Shown here piece by piece: positions 1 through 11,150 of a stretch of 64,000 nucleotides of DNA. The notes under the pieces are model-generated. The model was given only the letters and a program-made list of their open reading frames with translations. It ran no database searches and was not told the DNA's origin. The translations under genes and the position numbers were made by a program. The DNA is taken from contig OX579641.1 of the NCBI GenBank assembly GCA_951230915.1, positions 22,484,254-22,548,253 of the forward strand. The letters run 5' to 3'. This stretch comes from Antitrichia curtipendula (Eukaryota > Streptophyta > Bryopsida > Hypnales > Leucodontaceae). Position 1 is the stretch's first letter. Each line of letters opens with the position of its first letter.

Positions 1-2200
1 TATTGAAAAATGCAGTGTTGAAATCCACAGCACCTTCTACTACATCCATATGGATCACACTGGGATTGACACTAGCCCTTAGTGGCCCATTTGCTTGGGG
101 ACTGTTGTACCTCCTTCGAGTATACACAAAGGAGCTTGTGTATGCGACCTTACCTTTTATTATCCTTCTCCCAATAGTGTTGGATCTGACGGAGCTCATC
201 CTGTGTCTACGCACCATAGAGTGCCGAACCGAGTTTGACTCCACAGGACAGTTTGCTGTGTTTTCTGTTATCTTACTCATGTGTGGGGTCATGGTTTATG
301 TGATATACGCCAACTGGGATCGTATTGAGATGACCATACGAGTAGTGAAAACTTCCGCTGAGGCTTTGCACCACAACTTGGCGCTTCTGTTTGTGCTTCC
401 TAGTTTATCAGTTCTGCTAGTTTTGTTCTGTGCCCCGTTTGTTGTTTTTATGGGATATGCGTATACGAATGGGAAGCTGGTGACGAACCCGGAGCTCGTA
501 GATCACCCGACGAGACAGTGTGCGCGGGGCACTGATACACCATGTTGTATTTGGGAGCCTGCTGCGTGGGTGCCGCCTTACGAGTATCTCTCGGGGTTTG
601 CCATTCTCTGGGCTGCGATGATTATGGCACAAATTCAGGTTTTCACCATCAGTGGGACCATCTCGCAGTGGTACTTTGCGCAAGCTGGTTCGTCCGCTGT
701 GAATGCAACGAGACGTGCGTTGAGGTATGCAAACTTTTTACAAGCAATATGTAGTTTTTGTTTTGGGGGGATTTCAGTGTGATTGTGGTAGCTTTGGATT
801 TTTTGTCATCATCATGCTGTAAGTAAGGTAACGCAGACCATTCCAGGCCCAAGTTTGGCAAGCCTGTTGCAAGCAAAACTCTTCTTGTGATGTACTTGTG
901 TGGTGTGAAATGTACATCAGAAGGAAAAAATTGCCTGCAATGGGCTTATGCAAACTTGTGCCAGAATGGCTGAGTTACCTTAAATGGAGTGTTATTGGGC
1001 TGTGTGTATGAAACTGCCACTGCTGCCGTTGTCAAGGGCCTCAAGCTAAATTGAGCTTTTAGAAAATCTGACTAGTTTGTTAAGCTCTGAAGCTTTTTGT
1101 CGTGAAGAATGAGATATTCGATATGACAAGTATCCTGTGTTGGTTTTCTAGTGCTTAGCAGCTGTTGGTTTTTAATGATTGCGATTGGGTTCTAGAGCTA
1201 AATCTGTTGAGATGAAATCATATCACTATAAATTCCTTATGCAATTCAAAGTAGGAGGTTGTAGTCCAGTGTAAGTGAGTGTAAACAACTCCATGTCCAT
1301 CCAAAGATGAGTGGCCGTAGCATTTAGCCAAGTCATGCTTACACCCTTCTTGCTAATTGAATTTTAATAAGTATGAATGTATGAGTTGCTGCTGGTAACA
1401 GGGGTTAGTATTGGAAAAGGGATGAGGTCCCTTATTCACATCCTAGTCAATCTTCTAAGCCTCCTAACTTTTCGTTTGTGTTGCAGTGTTGCGTTTGGGC
1501 CGTCATTTGGAACAGCCTGCCTAGCTGGGCTTGTTGTTGCAATTGTGCGAGTGATTCGAGGAGCACTGAATAAAGCAGACAACGAAAGAGGTCAAGAAGG
1601 CGCACTAGCGGTGTTTGTGCGTGCTTGTCTGCAGTGGATCCTTGAAGCCGTGGAGTTCTTCACGAGATTCACTTCGAACTTTGCAGCCATTACTGGAGAG
1701 AGCTTCTATGCATCAGCCGTCATGACGTACAATCTTTTGAAGAGGAACCTTTTGTCCATGGTGCTTGTGGAGGTTATTTCAGATCGACTTCTGGCTATGG
1801 TGACATTCGTCCTCTCTGTTGCATATGCCCTGCTGGTAAGCTGCATCACCCTAATGGTTACTGTATCCTCGACTATCGTGTCTTTGCTTTCAAGATACGA
1901 GTTCTTTTTTTTCTGACATTTTTTCGCTTTTTTTGGCAGGTATATGGAGTATTGTCTCTGTCAACCGGCTTGACGAGGGATCAGAGACTGATCACAGCGG
2001 TTCTAAGCTGGCTGATTGTGTTCCTCGTCCTGATTCTCTTTGATCGAGTGCTGAGCAACATCATAGATACAGTGTACATATGTTATGCCATGGACAAAGA
2101 CCAAGGAGTAGCGTCCAAGAGTGAGGTTCACGACGTTCTAGTTCTGCTACCAGCCTCCCGAGATGAGAATCCTTCTCTCGCTGTGCCGCGTCAAAATTGA
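1..2200 (+). CDS. Choline transporter-like protein (CTL/SLC44 family), C-terminal exons, 5' partial
   Basis: Three exons fit: 1-724, 1487-1835 and 1940-2200 (TGA). All introns are GT-AG: donor after 724, acceptor CAG at 1484-1486, donor after 1835, acceptor CAG at 1937-1939. The 5' end lies outside the window; frame 3 is open from the first bases. The joined protein has about eight hydrophobic segments. It carries the family signature: a QWYFAQAGSS motif, then an RRAL stretch that continues across the first intron into FGPSFGTACLAG, and a late TVYICYAMDKD motif. Family knowledge: plant CTL proteins (the CHER1 group) are multi-pass membrane proteins linked to choline/lipid handling and membrane traffic. 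The joins restore family-typical sequence with no frame loss, so the gene looks functional. The last 22 codons and the 3' flank recur at 5133-5460. Confidence 0.9.
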
Positions 2201-3300
2201 TCTCGTCGTCCTCAGAGCTGCTGCTGCTGCTCATCATGTGCGCAGTGTCCTTCTCAGTTTTGAGCTGGTAGTGTAAATTTGGTATTTTGTAACTACATCT
2301 CGACAAATGTATATCAGGGTCTCAAATCGGCATTCTTCTTGTTCCAGAAATGCTGTCTGTTGAGTACTTTATTTACTGCTTGAAACACTTACGTTTTGAC
2401 GTGCTTACACAAGTTATCTCAGCGATGCTTCTTTTGCTCTGCGATCACCTTGTAACCTCCCATTTTTTAACGGTAGCTGTTCAGATTGAGAATGTTATGA
2501 AAAGCTTAGAACTATGTTGCTCATTTTCTTATTATTTTCCTAGCATCTGTTGGCGTCGGACATTTCGAAGCACTGGATGGGGAGATCCGGCAGTCACTTC
2601 TGAACCATGAAATTTCTTATGGGAGTACTCAAAAATCCTTAAGACCATGAATTGTGCATAGATTTATCAGACTAGCTAGGTTTGCAAAATGTCTTACATA
2701 AGCGCAAAGACCGTCACTTGAGATAAGTGAAGACTATCACTTATCTTTATTACTTGAGATAAACTCCGACCTTTTTCTTTATTTTTAGTTTAGCCTAGAA
2801 CTGTCAATTCAAGTGAAGTACCTTTTTCTTTATTTTAATTTTAGTCTAGAACAATCAATTCAAGTGAAGTACCTTCTTCTTTATTTTTAGTTTTGTCTAT
2901 AATTGTCAATTCAACTAAGTACTAGTCATACTACTAGTCCTAAAGATAAACTAGGATTTTCCCTTATAATATTGTCTCCCTAGAAGAAAACCATCTTTGG
3001 AGTTGGAGTTGAAGTTTTCTCATAAGATTTTATTTGTCTTGCAAAAGTGATACACTAAGTTTTCCTTCATTGTGTGCAACTTCAAAATTTTGAGCTATTG
3101 TTTAATATTACTTCTAGGCTACATTATAGGTTCATCACTCATAACCTAGAGCAAAGGTAAGTGTTCAATTGGCTTTTGACAATTTTTGCTTTCTTTGCTT
3201 GAATGTTCACAATGTATTATTAAATAAATTAGAATCCATGATTCCTTTCAATTAATGTTCAAATCAAGTCAACTAATATGAGGATCTGTGAGGTTCAAGC
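2201..3300. other. 3' flank of transporter gene and leader of F-box copy A
   Basis: AT-rich and without a convincing coding frame. 2201-2470 matches 5199-5420, and 2485-3300 matches 12181-12982, so this stretch is the parent of two different duplications. A donor-like AAAG|GTAAGTG near 3151 is conserved at 12837, which suggests a 5'-UTR intron for the F-box gene, but I cannot fix the acceptor. Confidence 0.6.
2770..2925. repeat. 51-bp tandem repeat, three units
   Basis: A motif around TCAATTCAAGTGAAGTA recurs with exact 51-bp spacing (cores at 2804, 2855, 2906), preceded each time by a TTTATTTT-rich stretch. The array is conserved upstream of the second intact F-box gene at about 12460-12610, so it predates that duplication. 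Confidence 0.75.
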
Positions 3301-4452
3301 ATGTATAGGTTGAGAATCCCAATTATGGCCCTGGAACCTAGTCTTTGGGGAACTTTGCCCCAAGAGTTGTTGCACCTTGTGTTTGCCAATCTTCCTATAG
3401 CTCGAATTGGTCAGCTTCGAATACTTTCTAAAGAATGGAAGAGGAATGTTAATTGCAAAGACTCTGAGTTCCATCAAGTGGTTTCGGATGTGACCGCTCA
3501 TTTCAACATGTTTGTTTTCCTACCTTCGAAAGATTTTGGTAGGATTCATGACTCTAGTAACATCTACAATGTACAAGCAAACAGATGGCATGGTGATGAA
3601 CTTGGCATGGTTCATTCCTTGGATGGAGCTGATGGGGGACTAGTATGTTGTATTTCGCAATGGTCATGGCTCGGTAACAACCCTCGGTTTTGCATTGTGA
3701 TGAATCCTCTAATGAAACAGCAAAAGACGCATCTCCCTCCTTTGTTGTGTATGGAGGCCAACAAATCCAACACTTTGGAAATAGTGCTAAGAATGGTGAA
3801 GCTTACTATGGACAGAAAAACCAAGGAGTATCAAGTTTTTGTTGTAGGCTCCATACTTCCAACTTATAGGCAAGATTTCTTTGGCCAAGTCTATGACTCC
3901 CACATCAAAGAATGGAAGATCTTGGAAGCAACACATGGTCACATCATTGGGTGGGATTATTTGGGTATCCATTGTAACTTTCTTTCTTTCCCTATCCTTT
4001 GTGTGTACAATTGTACACATGGAACGTTGGAACATTTCTATGAAGTTGACTTTGGTCCAAGACTCTTGGTGGATCCAAGCACTTGTGTACTTCTTGAAGA
4101 CCACTTGTTTGTGCTACACAAAGAGGCATCTGTAAGCCTTGTAGATGTCTTGGAAGGAGGTGCAAGTATGCTAGTACCAAATTATTGCATATCCGAGTTT
4201 CATCTCCCCGAGAATTCAACTACTTGGGTGAAATTGGGAGTGCGCAGTTGTGGTCCTTGCAAGCAGAAACCACTCAGTATTTTGAATTTGATACTTTTGG
4301 GTTGCAAAGGGTTTTTACTTGTATATGGTCATGGTTTCAAGCAGGCTTGGCTGTACAATTTGTCAACTTGTGAGTGGCGCACCCTTCCAGCCACAGGAAG
4401 GCCTTTGTGCAATAAAATGATGTGCACGGTCAGTTGGAGTGCTATTGCTTAG
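3301..4452 (+). CDS. F-box protein, copy A (intact)
   Basis: 383 codons in one exon. An F-box lies near residues 14-52 (LWGTLPQELLHLVFANLP, then LRILSKEWKR). It is followed by an F-box-associated, kelch-like region: a WLGNNPRFCIVMNPL segment near residues 120-135, conserved tryptophans, and a C-terminal WLYNLSTCEWRTLP blade-like motif. Family knowledge: such proteins bind SKP1 through the F-box and choose substrates for an SCF ubiquitin ligase; the target here is unknown. The first in-frame ATG after a stop is at 3301. A second ATG at 3325 (MALEPSLWG) has a better context and is kept in all three copies, so it may be the true start (375 aa). It resembles the copy at 12983 throughout, apart from short compensating indels near residues 280-320. 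Confidence 0.88.
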   Translation: MYRLRIPIMALEPSLWGTLPQELLHLVFANLPIARIGQLRILSKEWKRNVNCKDSEFHQVVSDVTAHFNMFVFLPSKDFGRIHDSSNIYNVQANRWHGDELGMVHSLDGADGGLVCCISQWSWLGNNPRFCIVMNPLMKQQKTHLPPLLCMEANKSNTLEIVLRMVKLTMDRKTKEYQVFVVGSILPTYRQDFFGQVYDSHIKEWKILEATHGHIIGWDYLGIHCNFLSFPILCVYNCTHGTLEHFYEVDFGPRLLVDPSTCVLLEDHLFVLHKEASVSLVDVLEGGASMLVPNYCISEFHLPENSTTWVKLGVRSCGPCKQKPLSILNLILLGCKGFLLVYGHGFKQAWLYNLSTCEWRTLPATGRPLCNKMMCTVSWSAIA

Positions 4453-4848
4453 AGCAAATGAGCAATATTTAGGTCTAGATACATTTGTTCCATCATTTAT
4501 TGGTACTGGTGATGTTCTATAGATGGATGCCACAAAACTCTGCAATGTAAAAGGATTGCCCTTGTACTCAAAGTTCAGTTTGAAATTTTGCCATGAGCAT
4601 TTTTGGCTGTAAGTAAAGCAAGAGAATTTACATATTCTTGGAACATTCTTGAAGAAGTGTCTCAACCCCTTTTTGCAAATAATCTTCTTGTGCAACATTT
4701 CAAGTTCATCTCATGAGAGACACAACAAAAAGCTTCGTGGAGAAGCCTAGCCTTGACTGATCACAAAGTGCTAAAGTATGATTGCTTTCTACAATGAATG
4801 TCTAGCTGTTGTGAGTCTTTTTTTTGGAGGGGGGGTCCATCTAACTTA
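4453..4848. other. 3' flank of F-box copy A
   Basis: Non-coding; matches the 3' flanks of the other two F-box copies (about 6999-7420 and 14135-14470), including a conserved TGAGCAATATTTAGG just after the stop. No polyadenylation signal is clear enough to call. Confidence 0.6.
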
Positions 4849-5103
4849 AGGTAGGCACCCCCAAAATGGCACCTGACCTTAAAGCGCCATCTACAGGTTG
4901 TGTACATTTCCAAAATCAGTTATGTACCTATTCAGATGGAGCGCTTTCAGAAACAAACTTTGACCCTTAATAACTTTTGCATACGATGTCCAAATGCCAC
5001 GTTCTCTGGTGCGTTGGAGACTCCTTTCACTTGCCAACAAGAATATATGAAAAATTTGGCCAGTCTAATAGTAGTAACTAGGCTCAGTAGCAAAAAGTGG
5101 CGG
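4849..5103. repeat. Dispersed repeat R3, copy 1 (inserted in duplicated flank)
   Basis: Begins AGGTAGGCACCCCCAAAATG and interrupts a sequence that is continuous at 14455-14480 (CCATCTAATTTA then GAATTCTTAC). Related copies lie at 33012-33300 (inverted) and 53140-53400. All share a stretch on sensing-like TTTGCATACGATGTCCAAATG and a GGCCAGTCTAATAGTAGTAAC tail. Non-coding; class unknown. The TA before AGGTA resembles the TA-flanked elements elsewhere in the window. Confidence 0.65.
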
Positions 5104-5132
5104 TGAATTCTTACAACTCCTATTTGATTCTG

Positions 5133-5460
5133 GTTCTAGTTCTGCTACCAGCATCCCAAGATGAGAATCCTTCTCTCGCTGTGCCACATCTAAATTGACC
5201 TCGTCCTCCTCAGAGCTGCTGCTGTTGTTTGTCATGTGCCACGTGTCCTTCTCAGTTTCGTTGAGCTGGTACTGTAAATTTGGTATTTTTAAAATATCAG
5301 GGTCTCCAATCGGCATTCCACTTGTTCCAGAAAATTATGTCTGCTGAGTATTTTATTTACTTCTTGAAACACGTGCGGTTTTGACGTGCTTACACAAGTT
5401 ATCTCAGCAAATGAATCAACTTTCTTTTGCTTTGCTATCACCCTTGCAACCTCAATGCTT
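5133..5460 (+). pseudogene. Duplicated 3' end of the choline transporter-like gene
   Basis: Matches 2135-2470. The last transporter codons, including the TGA at 5196-5198, stay in register at an offset of 2998 bases, with a few substitutions. There is no upstream exon, splice acceptor or membrane segment, so it cannot make a transporter. It marks the left breakpoint of a tandem duplication that fell inside the final exon. Confidence 0.85.
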
Positions 5461-5466
5461 TGAAAA

Positions 5467-6998
5467 ATGTCCGATCCTAATTATGGCCTTGGAGCCTTAG
5501 TCTTTGGGGAACTTTTGCCCAAGGAGCTCTTGCACCTTGTGTTTGCTTGTTTTACTAATAGCCAGCATTGGTCAAATTCAAGTTATTTTTTTAAGGAATG
5601 GAAGAGAAATATTGAGTGCAAAGATTTAGAGGTTCAAATAGGTCCTTGATGCGACAGCTCATCTCAACATGTTTGCTCCCCTATGTTGCAAATATCCTTG
5701 TGGGATGTCGGAGTCTAGGTAATATCTGTGATGTGCGAGCAAATAAATGACATGTTTATGAAACCAAAGCACTATCTTTGAAAGGTTGAAAACTTGGATG
5801 GAGCTAAGGTAGCCGACCTCATTCCGACCATTTAAGCAATTATGTATATTTGGAGCACAGATTTTTTGAGTGGAGAAATTTTCCCATGTACAGAAATAGA
5901 GTTTAGAAGGATTCCATATTTTTTTCACGATTTTATTTCTCAAAACATAATTACTGTGAATTTTTTAGTTGAAGATTTTGTTCGACCTATTCTTGTCACG
6001 TAGGTCTTTCCATTTTCAACCACAGGTTGATTGCAAAATCAACGAAGAGTGCAACCAATCATAATGCGCCACGATTGCATTGGAAAATGTGCTATATTTT
6101 AATCACTGCTTTTCTTCTGCTGATTGGAAAGAGAGTAACCTATATAACAAAAATAGGTCTTTGATCGGAATGAGGTCGGCTACCTTAACGGAGGACTAGT
6201 ATATTCTGTTTTGAATGGAAGTGGCACTATATATAACAACCTTCTATTTTTTTTAATTGTGATGAATCCTTAAACAAAACAGAAGATGCAGCTCCCTCCT
6301 TTGCTATCTATGGGGGCCAAACAATCCAACATTTTGGTAATAGTGCTAAAGATGGTGAAGCTCACTGTGGACATGAAAACCAAGGAATATAATTTTTTGT
6401 TGTTGTGGGCTCCACTGAAAATGGTGGGTGAGGTTTCATTGCCCAAGTTTATGATTCCCACATCAAAGAGTGGATGATCATAGAAGTAATACATAGTCAC
6501 ATCATTGGGTGGGATGATTTCGATTTCGACTATAACTTTTTATTTCATCCCGTCCTTTGCGTGTACAACCGTACAAATGGAATATTGCAGCATTTCATAA
6601 AAACTCTCAGTGGAACCAGGTTATTGTGTGCTCATTGAAGACCATATGTTTGTGCTACACAAAGAAGCATCTCCAAGCCCAACAAATCTATTGGAGGATG
6701 ATAAGAGTATGGTACCAAAGTATTGCATATCCGAGTTTCATCTCCCAGAGAAGTCAACTACTTGGGTGAAATTGGAAGTGCACAGTTATGGCCCTTGCAC
6801 GTGCTTTTGTGACTCACGACACAGTGTTATGAATTTGAGTCTTTGGGATTGCAAAGAGCTTTTACAGTACATGGTCATTGTTATGAGCATGCTTGGCTAT
6901 ACAATTTGTCAACTTGTGAGTGGCGCAACCTTCCATCCTTCAAAAACCCAGTAAATCTCAAGATAATGTGCACAATTAGTTGGAGTGCTATTGTTTAG
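5467..6998 (+). pseudogene. F-box gene, copy B (decayed)
   Basis: Aligns along its whole length with the intact F-box copies, ending at the equivalent TAG (6996-6998). From the conserved ATG at 5483 an inserted T causes a stop at codon 6. The alternative ATG at 5467 opens a 60-residue frame that still shows LPKELLHLVFA and FKEWKRN and then stops. More frameshifts and stops follow, and a 379-bp transposon sits at 5807-6185. The 610-bp tail (6387-6998) still aligns well with the kelch-like C-terminal part. The roughly 820-bp leader present before the other two copies is missing here. Confidence 0.9.
5807..6185. mobile_element. TA-flanked MITE inside the F-box pseudogene
   Basis: Terminal inverted repeats start AGGTAGCCGACCTCATTCCG and end with the reverse complement. 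TA occurs on both sides (5805-5806 and 6186-6187). Removing the element plus one TA restores co-linearity with the intact copies (GGAGC-TAACG-GAGGAC against GGAGC-TGATG-GGGGAC), which fixes both boundaries and a TA target duplication. No ORF. TA target sites fit Tc1/mariner-type non-autonomous elements, though the termini are not the classical Stowaway consensus. Confidence 0.88.
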
Positions 6999-7556
6999 GA
7001 CAAATGAACAATATTTAGGTCCTAATACATTTGGTCCTTAATTTCTTGGTAAAAGCGACTTTATGTAGAAGGATACAAAGAACTTTGCTATGTACTACTT
7101 TTGCAAAGACCATTTTGGAATTTTGCCTCAAGCATTTTGGCTTTAAGTAAAGCAAGAGAATTGTAGATTCTTCGAACATACTTGAAAAACTATCTCAACC
7201 GCGTGGCAAATAATCTTCTTGTGCAACATCTCAAGCTCATCTCACGTAAGAAGCAACAAAAAGCTTCATCAAGAAGGCTAACCTTGGCCATTTACGAAGT
7301 GCCATGAATTGCTTTCTACAATGAATGTCTAGATTTGGCCATTCACAAAGTGTCACGATTGCTTTCTGCAACAAATGTTTGGGCTTAGAGTCTTCTTTTC
7401 GTTGTCTTGTGAAGTCCTATAACTCCCATTAAGTATTTTGCATTAATCAACAATTTTTTAAATTAGTTAGTAGGATGCCTTTGTGTTGTATGTCTTATAA
7501 AAAATTTCCTTGATGTTGGTCATGCTTCCATAAGTTCATGTTACGGGATGCATCTG
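6999..7556. other. 3' flank of F-box copy B
   Basis: Matches 14135-14620 downstream of the right-hand F-box gene; shared landmarks are ATGCCTTTGTG near 7473 and AAGTTCATGTTA near 7531. Homology ends about 7556, which marks the edge of the duplicated block. No gene seen. Confidence 0.65.
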
Positions 7557-7681
7557 TCTTTGATGGTACAGGAGAGCACATGGATGAGTTTGAGGCCTTC
7601 GAAACCAAGCCCTTTGAAAGTAGACTTTTAGATGCACCTTATTTCTCAAAAGTAATGGACCATCTTTCGTACACCATTATA

Positions 7682-7798
7682 GAATAAATGGGAGCAAGCC
7701 CATTGTGGGCTGAAAATTAATGGTGGTGTACATTTCAAAACTTGAATGTACACCACCATTAATTATCAAACCCCCAATGGGCTTGCTCCCATTTATTC
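7682..7798. repeat. 117-bp perfect-stem fold-back
   Basis: Two nested inverted pairs: 7682-7705 with 7775-7798, and 7715-7734 with 7745-7764, leaving a loop of about 10 bases. Just right of it, TAGTTTACCTTA matches the terminus of the element at 11151, so this may be the 3' half of a related TA-flanked MITE whose left end is lost. An RNA copy would form a long hairpin. Confidence 0.85.
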
Positions 7799-8440
7799 CG
7801 TAATGGGGTAGTTTACCTTATTTGTGAGCAAGTTGCATTTTTTTTCCCATACATCAAACTGAAGAATTGTAATACTAATAATACCTTGTCACTGTACCGG
7901 TACTCTTTTTATGGTGCCCAAAGTGTTAATAAAACTTGATCGCTGTCAGGCATGGGTGACTGATCTGGTCGGGATTTATGGACAAAATACATGAGGTGGT
8001 ACCGATGGAGCAGCAACCAGAATTCGTTCAAAAGTTGTCTGAGGGCATCAGTCTTCACTAAGGTAGAAGGCTCAGAAAGCGCTCATCTAAGGGAAAAAAG
8101 ACCTCTGTACAAAAATGGGTGGACCCAAAGTTTTTCTTGATTTTTGTGGGAGAAAGATAAATGAAGAACACAACTGTAAAACTTTTAATTTTAATTTTCT
8201 GACTTGAAATGAATAAGATATGATTTTTCAAAGTCAGAGGTGCATAGGTCCCTATTAATGCTCATAGGTGCAACTGTAATCAATCAAAACATGCCATTGA
8301 ATGGAGCGAGTGAGTTTAAGAATGATCCTAACCATGCCTTTAAATGGATACAATGATTCCAAGAATGATCCACTGTACGCTTCCTTTCAATTCACTCCCG
8401 ATTGTAAATCAAAATTTATTGTAATTGCTAAACACCCCAG

Positions 8441-8960
8441 GGTTTCTTCACATAGTTTCAAATCCAATTCAGAGTGCTGTAACTTTTGCATATGATGTCT
8501 GAATTCAATAAAAATTATTGGAAAATTTGCGTTCTCTCTTCTAGTTTGTGTGTTAAAATTTTCAAATCAATACAAGATGTACTGATTTTTTGGAAGCCAA
8601 TCAAAGCTCACAGGTTCAATTTGAGTCCACAAAACTGCATTTGATGGCTGAAACTTCGGGGGCTTGTATCTTCTTCATCAAGTGTTATTTTTCAATAAAA
8701 TTTGTTGGGTTATGTTCCCCTTGAAGTCTAGTTGTTGTAGTAAGATTTTCATGTCAATCCAAAATGTTTTGAATGTTTGGGAGCAATTCGAAGTTTAAAA
8801 TCCTGACATTTTTGGATTACAATGAACTTCGGCGACTTGTTTCTTCTTCATACAATGTCCGTTTTTAATTTAAAATTTTGGAAAAGTTGCGCATACTAGT
8901 CTAGTTTGTGTGGTTAAAATTTCACATCAATCCAAGAAGTTATAAGTGACTGAGAAGCAT
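8441..8960. repeat. Degenerate tandem repeat, about 175-190 bp, three units
   Basis: Cores with CTAGTTTGTG or CTAGTTGTTG recur at 8541, 8728 and 8901, each followed by AAAATTTnAnATCAATnCAA and preceded by a CTTCTTCAT-like stretch. Highly diverged; no frame runs through it. Confidence 0.6.
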
Positions 8961-9592
8961 TTTCATAGAAGGAGGTTCAGCCTCAGATGTGTTTTTGCAA
9001 TTTTTCTTACTATTTTTTGACATTTCAAAGTCATTTTGCAGAACTCACCAAATTCAGGTCTTTATTATGAGTAAAATCACACATGATGATGAACCATGTC
9101 ACCTGTTCAATAGCCTAAAATCACACACATGGGTTTGCAGTTTCTCACCACATAAAGTAATTTCTATTTCTACATTCCATGTGCACTATTTTGGACACTC
9201 CTACAGGGGCGGTTCTTAATGCCCGAACTGTTTTCGAGCCTTCTCCTATATGCGCATTATGTATGAGTTGTGTTAAGGGTTTGTTTTTTGGCAATTTGTC
9301 GCACCAAAGTGCAAGGCCCATCACTACACCCTTAGAACAAAACGGTACTGAAAAGGTGGTAAAGTGCCAAAAAAGTTCAAAACTAAAAAGAACTTTGGAT
9401 GAAGTCGTCAAATTGTGGATGAAAACGTAATTATGTATGTATGATATGCACTAATGTGATATTTTCTATCCAATATGTAGATGAATGTTGAAATTTGGAG
9501 CACTACTATAACATTTAATATCGCCACTTTGGCACTTCATAAAAAATGGAAAAAATTGGTTGCATGTATTAGAACAATCATGGGCCTAGTAC

Positions 9593-10227
9593 TTAACCCC
9601 TAAATGCTCAAGAGGCACCAAATTTTTGTGTCGATAATACTTTGAAGTTAAATAAGATCCAACTAAGTTGATATTTTTAGTAGTTTAAATTTTTGATAAA
9701 TTCTTTTTGAAGTCTAGTTTTAGCATCAAAAATCTGATTTTGAAAATGAATGATTATGATTTTTCTATTCAAGATTTTGTGCAAGGGTGTCCACTGCAAC
9801 CTTGACTTTCTATAGTGGTAAGGGCTCTTGGAAATGAGCCTCAAATACACTAGACCTTGGAGAAAAAAACACATTTAAAAAAAATATAGAGTAGATTTTG
9901 AGAAGCCATAAACTGATTGGGGTTATGCATGTTAGGCCCCTTTAACCTCATTTTTTTGGTGATGAATTTTGTAGATTTGACATGCAAAAAGAGAGATCAA
10001 AGATTTTCATAGTTTAAACACCCTCATGATCAAACATTATAATCTTTCAATCTTTAAATGATATTGTTGTATTTTCTTTTCCTATGTGATTTCTAACACG
10101 CGTAGTTTGAATTTGTACGGTTACAATTCCAAAAAAAATCATAGAACTTATCAAAATGTTGTCTTTTTGTTCAATTTAGAACAAATTCCAGGAAGCTCAA
10201 AACAGGCCTTGGACATTTAGGGGTTAA
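9593..10227. mobile_element. TTAA element, short form (copy I)
   Basis: Bounded by TTAA at 9593-9596 and 10224-10227. Left end TTAACCCCTAAATGCTCAAG; right end is the reverse complement of TTAACCCCTAAATGTCCAAG. Shares the terminal block of the approximately 950-bp elements but is 635 bp long with a different interior. No coding frame. Confidence 0.75.
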
Positions 10228-10341
10228 TTGTCTACTTGTGGTTGAACTTGCCTTCAGCTTGGAATCATAGATTGTAGTGGCAAATGTGATGCCATTATTT
10301 GATGTGATTGTTCAGATTTGTGTAATGTACTGGGATGGATA

Positions 10342-10570
10342 TTAACCCTTAACTGCGTCAACATCTACTTTATGAACGATGAACATAAGGCTTGCAAGCA
10401 CTATTTCATCCAACTACCTTCTCATTCATCCAATGTAACACTTGAATCTTGAATGGACAACCTTCTTTAAAGCCCAATTTCATGAAATTGTGGTGAAAGA
10501 TATGTCTATATACAAATAGAAACAAAAATGTGCCAAAATTTGAAAAAGGATTGAGGCATTAAGGGGTCAA
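10342..10570. mobile_element. Mini TTAA element (copy J)
   Basis: 229 bp with inverted ends: TTAACCCTTAACTGCGTCAA at left, and the reverse complement of TTGACCCCTTAATGCCTCAA at right. The right-hand TTAA has decayed to TCAA. Smallest member of the TTAA group here; assigned by its ends only. Confidence 0.6.
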
Positions 10571-10810
10571 GCTTATGGTATTTTTTTTTCCTTTCACCGA
10601 CTTTGGATCTGGACTCCAATTATTATTTGTTTTCTTTAACTCATTGCTTTGTCTTTCTGTGTTAGTTGGCAGTGTATCCAAAGCAATATACAGACGCCAA
10701 TACTTGATCCAAGACCTATTTTTTTGCAAACTAGATCAATGCTTGCAAGATTATTGGCTAAATGTTTATGTGTTCAATGTCTTGTGTTGCAGAGCTTGAT
10801 AACACAAAAC

Positions 10811-11122
10811 CATTACAAAAAATATGAGGCCTCCGGAAGGCCGTTAAGCCTGGACCCCGTAGTGATACTACGGAGTTCTTTTTCAAAAAAAAAAATTCAA
10901 AAACTGAAATTCTGACGTGGTCGAAGTTCCACGTCAGCGCTGACGTCAGCGCCACATCAGCGTGACGTCACTTTTCAATTCTTTTTTTCGGGAAAAAAAA
11001 AAAAAAAATTATTTTTTTTCAAAAAAAAAAGATTTTTTTTTTTTTTTTTTCCCCGTAATATCACCCGCGGGTCCCGAAAATCAGCACTCACGGCTTGTTG
11101 AGGCCTCATATTTTTTGTAATG
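10811..11122. mobile_element. CATTA-TIR element, copy 1
   Basis: 312 bp. Ends CATTACAAAAAATATGAGGC and its reverse complement. Subterminal stems carry ACTACGG and CCGTAAT motifs, and the core has overlapping GACGTCAGCG palindromes. CAAAAC before and CAAAGC after may be a worn 6-bp target duplication. No ORF. Nearly the same element lies at 46161-46447 in the opposite orientation. Confidence 0.85.
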
Positions 11123-11150
11123 CAAAGCTAACAACAGACTCATGCATGTA

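Larger units (their letters stand above)
7557..9592. other. Intergenic, AT-rich
   Basis: No convincing gene. Holds the fold-back at 7682-7798 and the degenerate tandem repeat at 8441-8960. Short frames at 8301-8495, 8989-9219 and 9179-9430 lack recognisable domains and look like chance. Confidence 0.5.

Noticed and set aside
3612..4104. Minus-strand frames within the F-box genes (also 13249-13786)
   Set aside because: Shadows of the plus-strand coding sequence; conserved only because the genes are duplicated.
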